A DNA stretch of 64,000 nt. It comes from Sthenelais limicola. Lineage: Eukaryota; Annelida; Polychaeta; Phyllodocida; Sigalionidae. Each line of letters begins with the position of its first letter. Within the stretch, counting starts at the first letter, position 1. The DNA is taken from the NCBI GenBank assembly GCA_942159475.1, contig OW804096.1:111388194-111452193 (forward strand), read 5' to 3'. The translations under genes were made by a program, and so were the position numbers. Below the pieces are notes generated by a model. It made no database searches and was not told where the DNA came from. It saw only the letters and a program-made list of their open reading frames with translations. Below are positions 56,311 to 64,000 of this stretch, one piece after another.

Positions 56311-56464
56311 TATATGTGTATTCATGCTGGCTCAGTCAATACATACTAGTGTATATGTGTGTATTCATGCAGGGTCAGTCAATACACACTAGTGAATATG
56401 CATGTGTATTCATGCTGGGTCAGTCAATACACACTAGTGAATATGTGTGTATACATGCAGGGTC
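56311..56464 (+). repeat. Tandem repeat, about 41-45-bp unit, four copies
   Basis: TATATGTGTATTCATGC starts units at 56,311, 56,352, 56,395 and 56,440. Each continues with GGGTCAGTCAATACACACTA or a variant, except the last, which is cut short. Confidence 0.9.
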
Positions 56465-56539
56465 GGGGAGGTATCCTCCAGTAACATGTATATGATACTG
56501 TAATACATGTGATTAATATTGCTAAAATGAAAACAGAAT

Positions 56540-56860
56540 ACACAACCCTGGTGTAAAATGGGGGGAAAATTTCCCCCCCCCCCCCCGCCCCGACACTCTC
56601 TCCACCCCCGCCCCCAGATTAGATTGAATAAACTTATAAGGAAAGCATTAACCCCAAGTGTAAAATGAAAACAGAATACACAACCCAAGTGTAGAATGAA
56701 AAAAAAAAATCCCCCCCAACACTCCCTCCGCCCCCCCCCCCCCCCCCCCCCCCCCCCCACCACCAACACTCCCTCCACCCCGCCCCCACCCCAAATTGAT
56801 AGAATACACAAAAAAGTGTAAAATGCGGGTTTTTCGTGTAAAATGCGGCTTATAGTGCAA
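56540..56860. repeat. Repeat with long C runs
   Basis: Three diverged units carry AGAATACACAA, then a GTGTAAAATG-like string, then a C-rich block. The largest block has 28 uninterrupted C at 56,731-56,758. Gly-rich minus frames here are by-products. Confidence 0.8.
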
Positions 56861-57682
56861 CCGCACACACCACAAGTCCACGCCTCCCTTTCACGCCTCC
56901 CTTTCCTGGCTCAAACCTCACCTATTTCAGTCTGTGATGGTTTTTTGGGTGGCATTCTTTACTGCTTATCGCTGCTTAACCCCCCAAAAACACTGGCTCT
57001 TGCCATCTTAGGCTAGGATGGAGTAAATTCTTGGGAGAGGACGTGCACAACAACACAGAGAACTAGTTGGTTTATTATCAGCAAAACCTCTCCATTCTCT
57101 TCCCGATATTAAACATGGCACTCCGGCTTGTTTATGTCTAAGTGCGCATGCCCCAAAGTATGTAAATGAGAAAAAAAAACTAGGTCACTGTTTAGGTCAC
57201 GGTTACAACAGTAGGGCACTAGGGGTAAACGTATGGGCCTGTTGTAACCTCTCTCAGTTGTTGTTTTTGCCATTTCATTCAGTGGACACAGATTGGCTCA
57301 CTCACCGTTTTTTTTGTGTGGAGATGTAAACACTTGATGAATTCTTCACATCCAATATTGAAAGGTAACAAGTGGGGACATAACTTAATAAACTTCGATT
57401 TTATTGTCATAGGGAGTTATAAACTTCTGCAAGTCTACACAAACTACAGCAATTCCACTTGCCCTGTTTCAAGCGCTTCTTTCCCATAGCCCTGTATACA
57501 ATAGTGAAGGGCTGTTAATCATAGCTACGTTGAACGGTCTATCTTTGACGGGACCCGTCCTGGACGTTAGGGTTCCAGGCTTGGACGTTAGGGCCCCCAG
57601 CTTGGATGGTAGGGGGGGGTCAATACGCAATTCTATGGCATATATATGTACGCACTTTTTGTGCCTATAAATTGCATATTAT
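56861..57682. other. No gene; short 22-bp repeat
   Basis: CTTGGACGTTAGGG and variants occur three times at 57,550-57,615 about 22 bases apart. CACGCCTCCCTTTC occurs twice at 56,879-56,905. Confidence 0.6.
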
Positions 57683-57826
57683 AGCAAGAACAGCATAGTA
57701 TCGCATATGAGGGGGGCTATATTCTCCAAGTATGGCCGAAAACAACGAGGCCGTAGGCCGAGTTGTTTTTCGGCCATACAAGGAGAATATAGGCCGCCAA
57801 AGACGCGATACTGTGCTATTCTTGCT
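57683..57826. repeat. Large imperfect hairpin, about 144 bp
   Basis: AGCAAGAACAGCATAGTATCGC (57683-57704) pairs with 57805-57826. Further in, TATATTCTCC and TATGGCCGAAAACAAC pair with their complements around a centre at about 57,755. Probably a foldback element. Confidence 0.85.
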
Positions 57827-58687
57827 TTTATTCCATGATTCTTAACTTAAAACAACTTTATTTGCATTAATTTCATCAAAGTGAGATGTCTGCATAGTCT
57901 CGAACTGTCGTGACGTCAGTGTACAATACAGGCAGTTTATATTGTCCACCTTGTGAGCGGCAAGTATATCGATTATATTGTACGCTCACGGCCAAATCAT
58001 GGAATAAATTATCTGGTTGGGCATGGGGTAATATATTGGTGCATTATTCATTAATTCATCTTTATTGAATATTTATTTTCATTGCATTTATCTTTTTCAT
58101 TCATCGTTTTTCCTTTTTTCTTGGTTGTATGGGATGGAAGCACATATTATATGCATCTATAGTGGTACCTGAAATAAGAAAATACAACATATAATACAAA
58201 TCCTCAGTTGGTGACATTTTTTATCTGCTAAGGATATACTTTTCTTTTGTTGAAGATAAGTGACCAGGATAGAATGATAATGTAAATACCAAATCCATTT
58301 CTAATTAGTTATAATCATATAGACAGATATATCATATCATAATCACCTAGAGTGGTACCTGAAATAAGAAACACAATATAAAACCTAAATTTGATATAAA
58401 CCAGGTGCTTGCTTTACCGCGCTCCCACTGAGAGTGAGTCAAAGAACTCTCATATGTGATGTCATAGTATTATGACGCAACTGAACACTCGTTACCGGTG
58501 ATCCGATTGGATCTCACCTGGTAACGTTGTCAAGGCTAAATGTCTGCATGGTGACATTGTCAGTGTTTTTGGTTAAGTTTAGTTTTTATGTTGTCACATA
58601 TTTTACCCCTGGGATTATATTACTCCCACTACCCCGAATGATACCTAGGGAGGGGTTGGGTCTTTCGATTGTGGTAGGTCTTAGGCC
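57827..58687. other. No gene; one direct repeat
   Basis: AGTGGTACCTGAAATAAGAAA occurs at about 58,160 and 58,350 in similar contexts. Confidence 0.6.
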
Positions 58688-58943
58688 TTCAGATTGTAGC
58701 TCTGTTCTTTTACCTAAAGAGGGTAGGAGGTTGACTGGTACTCGAAAGGAAGATTTATTATTTACGGTTGAGTACTTTTGTTTTCTCCTGTAGGCCCTCA
58801 TTAGTCAGCCAAATTTAGTCCTCAGGGGACTGAAGGGGTTTGAAGACGGTGCATCCAGTTTCTTTCTTCTGAATCTCTGGCTAATTTTCCCTCATTTGTT
58901 TTTGCTTCTGTCTTTAGGTAAAAGAACAGAGCTACAATCTGAA
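58688..58943. repeat. 32-bp perfect inverted repeat, 192-bp spacer
   Basis: TTCAGATTGTAGCTCTGTTC and the next 12 bases (58688-58719) recur exactly reverse-complemented at 58912-58943. The spacer is T-rich and non-coding. Confidence 0.95.
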
Positions 58944-60237
58944 TAATTGTCTATGACAATACATTACTTCCAGCAAACATTAATGAAAATAATACTTGGT
59001 CGATAAACTTGTTCACTGACGATACAATGGATCAGTGTTACATCAGTCATTAATATCATGAATTATAGACATTACATATGGAAAAGAACAGCACCAACAT
59101 AATGTGACCAATTCAAGTCACTCATTCACCCCCCAGATATGAATATGATATTTCTAAATAAAATGAATACTCTGAAAGCTAGGTATACGTTTGTGTGACA
59201 ATTGTTGGCTGAAATCTGCATATTTTAAAGCCACAACACTAACTAGAAAACTAGGTTTTTTTTGCAAATAGCAGAAACATTGGTCTTCAGAGTATTTGTG
59301 CATCATTATAGGGATCGACATTATTATTTACCACCAGAAACATAAGAAAAGACAGCCAGTTTCTCTCTTACAAGGAGGCAGACATATTGGTGACCAACAG
59401 CGCCACTGGTGGTAATTTATGTTTATTGATGACGTCACTGATCATAGACTTTCATAGTAAACCACCAGTTTTTTTTTCAAGTGACTACCAAAAAAAATAA
59501 CGGACAAACATGTCTTTTTTCATTTATTTGTTTCTTCTGTAGTAAGGAACAAGCCCTGAACGTTTTATGGCAATTGGACTGGGCGTTTTTTTCATTGAAC
59601 TGTCCTGTATACCTTTAAGAGAATTTATTAGATAGGGTATCTAAATATTATTAAAATAGTGTTTGGAGGCTCAAAACCCCTATCTTCTCCGAAACGACTA
59701 GCCAGATCTCTGTTATATTTCACATGCACACTACCAAAAATGGTGCCAAGCCATTCCGCTATGTTTCATTAACAAATTAGGGTTGAAAATGGGTTAGAAA
59801 TGGGTTTACATCAAGCACCCCCATCCAGGGCTCCCAGGGCTACCTGAAAACAAACCTATCAGTGCCCCTACACCAGGTTTCTGGGTCACCCAAAGCATGA
59901 CGTCATTGTTGCTTCACTACGGGACGGGAGTTGATATATTATGGACTAACGTATACTATGGCAAAATCCGATGTCTAAATGACCGAAAAGCTTGGCAATG
60001 TACCATAAAGAAAGCATTGATAATCTCCGATATATACGGTAAATTTACTGATCGGAACTTACCGAATAAGCCTACCGATCAGTAAATTACCAAATTCCTC
60101 AAGCAACTTTCCGAATTTCTCGGTCAACTTACTGATGGTTTCGGTCAAGGGAATGGGAGGCAACAACAATACAACAGTTCCATTTGAGGTATGAATATTA
60201 ATACAGATACTAACTTACAGAGACAACTTGAAAGATG
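58944..60237. other. No supported gene; repeat fragment
   Basis: 59,396-59,431 is the partner of 27,578-27,613. A hairpin with stems GGTAAATTTACTGATCGG (60,039) and its near-complement at 60,075-60,091 lies near the end. No coding frame is supported. Confidence 0.55.
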
Positions 60238-60323
60238 GTTGGAGAGGGAACAAGGACAGTGGGAAGATGTGGGCCCCACTGTCCCACTAGCAAATCCTGT
60301 GCAAAGCACGGGTATTTGCTAGT
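60238..60323 (+). mobile_element. Helitron-like 3' terminus (tentative)
   Basis: Purine-rich DNA (GGAGAGGGAACAAGGACAGT) precedes CCTGTGCAAAGCACGG, a 6-7-bp stem with an AAA loop. TATTTGCTAGT follows, with CTAGT at 60,319-60,323. ACTAGCAAAT upstream also pairs with the end (one-base offset). The layout is the same as at 26,594-26,621. Confidence 0.35.
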
Positions 60324-60633
60324 TCAGTTCATTAGTGTGGGTGCAACTTGTTTGATACTTGTTTTTTACATAATACAGCACTCAACACAACTCTATATGG
60401 TATGGTAGGATATTATGATTTAAGACACATTCAGATGGTCATTTCATAATAATAATTAGTATTTGTCTAAGTCCTGACTTTTTGTAATAAGTGACTGACT
60501 CTGAAATATGCTGGAATACAATTTCTAAGGGTTTGTATAGGCCTACACGAATGCATGGTTGTCTTCTGCCATGGTTTAACTTTGATTAATTACAATACAT
60601 GTATTTATATGATATTTCAGGGAGAGGCTCATC

Positions 60634-62554
60634 ATGGAAAAGTTGCCTAAAAAAGAAGGCACAAGGAGCAGTGGCCGTCTATCTCTAAAAAGGATTAACA
60701 AGAAAGATGAGCCTTCTGCTGATGGGAAACATCCATTTCCTACGAAATCACCTTATTTTTTTGGAAATTCTGAAAGAAGACTTTCTCATTCAAGTCTGAA
60801 CTCGCCCAAGAAGCTTTGCCTCATCTCTGAGAGAAAGGATAATGAAGATAATTCTGCTACTGGCAATACGTCTGAAGTACCATCTGGTGTGATAAAACAA
60901 TGTTCTGGTGGGGATATCGAGGAAGTTCCTGTTCTTGCCTGCAATGAACCAAATTTTCAGAGGACAGACCCAGTTGAGCCTCAGGATTCCACTCAAAGCA
61001 GCAATACATGTTTACCAATTAGTGAAAACACTAAGGATGAGGTGATATCAAAAACAGAAAGCCTTTCTAAAAGGAAAAACGTGACTGATAGTACGGATCC
61101 TTGGCCAAAGAAATCCCTAAAGCTGACTGCAAAGGATACAGTCAGTGCAACTTCTTCCAAAACTATCGTGAGTGAATCTAATCCCTTCAGGGAGCCGTTT
61201 GCGCTAGCGATAATGAGGATGGGATTTCAATATATATTCAAAAGTGTTTTTTTCTGAAATGGTGATACTACTTCTGATAAGTAGATTTCATGACATGAAA
61301 TCATTTTCTCATGTAAAATAGTTTCAAAATATGTCAAAATGTGCCACTGGCCAGAGCCTGATTGCTACCCATTGCAACATGAAAATGGCGCATGACTTTT
61401 GCCATTTCCCCGCCTCAGTTTATGAATACAATAAGTTTATGAAAGGTATCATGCAACACTAGAAAAATCATATTGCTAATACATCCTTAACATATCATTA
61501 TTAATGCTACAACATCACCAAAAGGTGGTGCAATGGGCCCCTGTAGCTTTAAAGAAGTCAATGAATTTAGGGAAATCCTGCAGACACCACACATCTGCCT
61601 AAACGCTAACGCTAACCAATCGCCCCGCCATAGGTTTGAATATACGTAGATTAGTCCTAAATCAGTTACAGCAGATGACCATTATGGCCCCGCTGCCAAA
61701 ACAATTGACCGGGGCTAAACAGCCACATGGGTGGCAACGCTGCGGCCATGTATATCCGTCCCTTGTGTGAGACCTCAGGATGGAATGGGGATTCACTATT
61801 TGCAACTTTTACCGTAGAAAGAACCCATCTACAATAAACCTGTTTGGACACTACTTGAATAATATATTCAGGTAACAACCTATTGTATTTCCAGATACTA
61901 AAAGCATTTAGGTTGTTCAGGAGATGGATAGGGAGTTCAGTACGTAAGATGTTGCATTCATACGGGCAAAACGTAACCTATCACCCAAGAACGTATGCAA
62001 ATTGTGACAAGGTGACCTATATTATTTAGGTTAGTGTTCGTCGAGATATGCTGGCTGCAGGATCTCCATAATAAATCATTGTAACCGTCCCCCAATGCAA
62101 ATCTTCAACAACACATAGATATAAAGTTTAAGTGTAACCAAGTTGATAACATTGACAGTGGAAAAACGACTGGAATTCAGATTATGTAAATAATAATACA
62201 TGTACCAGAGAGGTATAACATACCACACTTCCCTGATAATTATCCACTTCATGGAATTCATGTACCAATGCATGTACCATTTTTACTGAAAGTATTTAAA
62301 ACTATCTGTTTCATTTTGTGTTTTTGACTGTTTTATGCCACTTTCCTATTAGTCTGAAGCTGCAGGAAGCGTGGAAGAAAGCCTATATACACCAGTGAAA
62401 GACGAAGGTACAAAAGAGGACGACAGATTTAGAATTCCCTATTATCTGGAATATTTTCACATCATACTTGACAAAGTTATGGGCGACCAGTATTATGCCC
62501 TATTGTTTGACACTGAAGATATGTCAGTCCTAGAAACATTTCGGGCTTTATCCG
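60634..62554 (+). CDS. FAN1: Fanconi-associated nuclease 1, N-terminal part (two exons)
   Basis: FAN1 is a structure-specific nuclease of interstrand-crosslink and mismatch-linked repair, acting in the nucleus. Exon one (acceptor GATATTTCAG; exon from 60,621, ATG at 60,634 to 61,167, donor GTGAGT) encodes 178 mostly disordered, Lys/Ser-rich residues with SPYF at 39-42. Exon two (62,353-62,554; acceptor TTTCCTATTAG, donor GTAAGC) joins in phase 0 and encodes FRIPYYLEYFHIILDKVMGD and YALLFDTEDMSVLETFRALS. The latter matches the start of the folded part of FAN1 (PYYL...LLFD...F..LS). In vertebrate FAN1 an SPYF motif contacts MLH1. No UBZ zinc finger precedes SPYF here; the 13 nt between acceptor and ATG stay open, so an upstream coding exon is possible. 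SAP, TPR and VRR-NUC regions lie beyond the window. Confidence 0.85.
61168..62352 (+). other. FAN1 intron
   Basis: 1,185-bp GT-AG intron, in phase with both flanking exons. No open frame or repeat of note inside. Confidence 0.75.
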
Positions 62555-63299
62555 GTAAGCATGTGTTTTAATTTCAATACAAATCTAAATGGCTAATGAC
62601 CATGTTCTTTTTATTTATTGTGCTTTTTGCTGCATTCAAGAAAATATTATCCAATTGATATTGAAAGTAACCATACCATCTATACTCCAGGCCACATTAA
62701 TTATACAGTTCCAGTCTCATTGTATATCTGTTTATTGAGTTATCTTTTTGAGATGTTTTCACATGAATACATCTGCAGGCAGATGAAGTAAGATTTTCTT
62801 TTAAAAAGCACTAGAACTTTCTATTTGGAAGCAGAAGTACCAATGACGTTTCCCTCATTGAGAACAACTTTTACACAAAGTAATAAAACAAGTTAAGGGA
62901 CCCTTGTCAGGTTTTAGGAAATATGAATGATAATTGAAATTTCAGATGTTACTATCTTGTTCTTGAGACGGGGTTGTTATAAAATATGAAGTATTTAAAC
63001 AGTTAAAAAGATCTAGCTGAGAGGTTTAGATCTCACTCTGGCTGAGATCAAGGAGCATTTTGGTTGTTTGCGCACATGGCAATGTTGTTGACAAGGGTGT
63101 ATGAAACGTATAGGTAGACAGGAGTGTTGATTGCCTACTTGATTGCCTATTAGCAGTCCAGAAGAGTAGGCGGCTGCTAGTCGGCGCTTTGCGAATGTAA
63201 TTTAGATAATGTTTAGGCCGTTTTTGTATTATTGTTGGTACACATTAAAACACTATATGGATATTTTGTTTCTATAGCCTGCCTTTCCCCTCACCACAA
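62555..63299 (+). other. FAN1 intron continued, no exon found
   Basis: After the donor at 62,555 I found no in-phase (phase 1) exon with FAN1 features before the window ends. The region is AT-rich. Confidence 0.55.
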
Positions 63300-63319
63300 A
63301 CCTTCAAACCCACCCACCC

Positions 63320-63460
63320 CCGGGCCGTGTAGTGACAGCTCTACACGGCCCAACAAGTAGAGGATGATAAAAAAAAAGGTGACTGACCCGGGCGAGGTTT
63401 GAACACTCAACCTTCTCATCTGCAGTCCGATGCCCTAGCCACTGAGCTACGGAGTTGGTA
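63320..63460 (-). mobile_element. tRNA-derived SINE
   Basis: On the minus strand TAGCTCAGTGG (63,449-63,439) matches the pol III A box. GTTCAAACC (63,404-63,396) matches the B box, with spacing right for a tRNA. The anticodon-loop position reads CTGCAGA (GCA, Cys-like), but its stem is poorly paired, so it is not a working tRNA. Downstream come a T run and an 11-bp hairpin, GGGCCGTGTAG at 63,322-63,332 with 63,341-63,351. Confidence 0.7.
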
Positions 63461-64000
63461 GTAGCAGAGAGGTTGAACTTTGCTAGTGATATGAGTAGGG
63501 CCAACCCATGCGTAGTGGTGAAAAGTGGCCGAAATCGTTTGTTCTAAAAGTGTGCGGACGTCGGCCTTATAATAGCAGTAGTATTAGAGGAGGGGTAAGC
63601 GGATGGCGGGACTGGAATTGTTCGTCACATGTGTTTTTAAAAAGTTAGATGCAATATGCCGGCAAGCTCTCTCCTATGTTGCCCCAACCGGGAACGGTAG
63701 GTGCGACTGCCCCAAATCTCAGGAGAGTTCCCGAGACGGCAACATAGGTGCCGCCACTGAGGTCGCTAGAAGTCAAGTTGGCTATATATAGGCTACACTG
63801 TCCCAGGCAGTTTGTAGTAACAATGAAGTAACAATTGGGGGTTTGTTATAGAAGCTCTTAATGTATTTATTGATACATTTATTTATTTTTATTTCTACAA
63901 GTATTAGTATGTGCACATGTATGTATACGCATATGAAAAGTCTACATATGGTCAAAGGGGTTAGTTAGCTGGGCTGGAGTGTGGTGGAAGCAATCCGTAA
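63461..64000. other. No gene seen; window end
   Basis: CCTATGTTGCC (about 63,674) and GGCAACATAGG (about 63,738) form an 11-bp inverted repeat. The rest is unique-looking, presumably still within the FAN1 intron. Confidence 0.5.

Noticed and set aside
56434..56881. Gly-rich 144-codon minus frame
   Set aside because: Product of long C runs; no non-repetitive content.
63387..63457. A genuine tRNA-Cys gene
   Set aside because: A and B boxes fit, but the anticodon and acceptor stems do not pair properly and a SINE-like tail follows.

Overview
The window looks like nuclear DNA from an animal, most likely a marine invertebrate; I cannot place it more closely. The evidence is split genes with GT-AG introns, AT-rich intergenic DNA, and remnants of LINE, Ty3/gypsy-like, DIRS-like and DNA transposons. 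There are also tRNA-derived SINEs, long G/C homopolymers and satellite arrays. I see no prokaryotic operons, no rRNA, no intact tRNA gene and no CRISPR array. Most open frames are short and do not look like genes; host coding exons take up only a few percent of the sequence.

Layout. 1-1,505: two adjoining satellites that share a sequence module. 1,610-3,668 (minus): a broken retroelement ORF1, interrupted by a MITE with clean TTA duplications. 4,523-5,977: two more terminal-inverted-repeat elements, one with TTAA duplications. 9,911-10,440 (minus): the C-terminus of an L1-like LINE protein. 13,507-14,130 (minus): an unidentified coding exon whose 3' end lies in a tandem repeat. 17,157-18,600 (minus): a decayed LINE reverse transcriptase. 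19,003-20,413: a TIR element built around a perfect palindrome and repeated motif copies. 25,440-26,170 (plus): a remnant of a PIN/FEN-like protein family, followed by purine repeats and a Helitron-like terminus. 30,515-31,561 (minus): a well-supported split gene of unknown function. 32,055-32,382 (minus): the last exon of another gene. 33,357-33,930 (plus): a Ty3/gypsy-like gag remnant.

35,485-47,934 is dominated by repeats dense in AACATT or AACGTT motifs. Inside the last of these sits a 3,359-bp LTR retrotransposon (44,408-47,766). Its LTRs are identical by eye, its target duplication is AACAA, it has a polypurine tract, and I see no coding capacity. 49,388-53,960 is a 4.57-kb element with roughly 300-bp inverted termini; it encloses a second, separate remnant of the PIN/FEN-like family on the minus strand, plus a TTA MITE. 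55,582-55,964 is a piggyBac-like MITE with a minisatellite inside. 60,621-62,554 (plus) holds two exons of FAN1, the DNA-repair nuclease, including a conserved SPYF motif; the nuclease domain lies beyond the window. A tRNA-derived SINE is at 63,320-63,460.

The host genes show no functional link to one another. The main story is layered transposon insertion: several elements are nested, and target-site duplications let parts of the order be read. The least familiar items are the two copies of the EADTR/GCDTTS (PIN/FEN-like) protein family, one inside a long-TIR element, and the motif-array elements around 19-20 kb, 24 kb and 48-49 kb. All calls come from reading the sequence without database searches.
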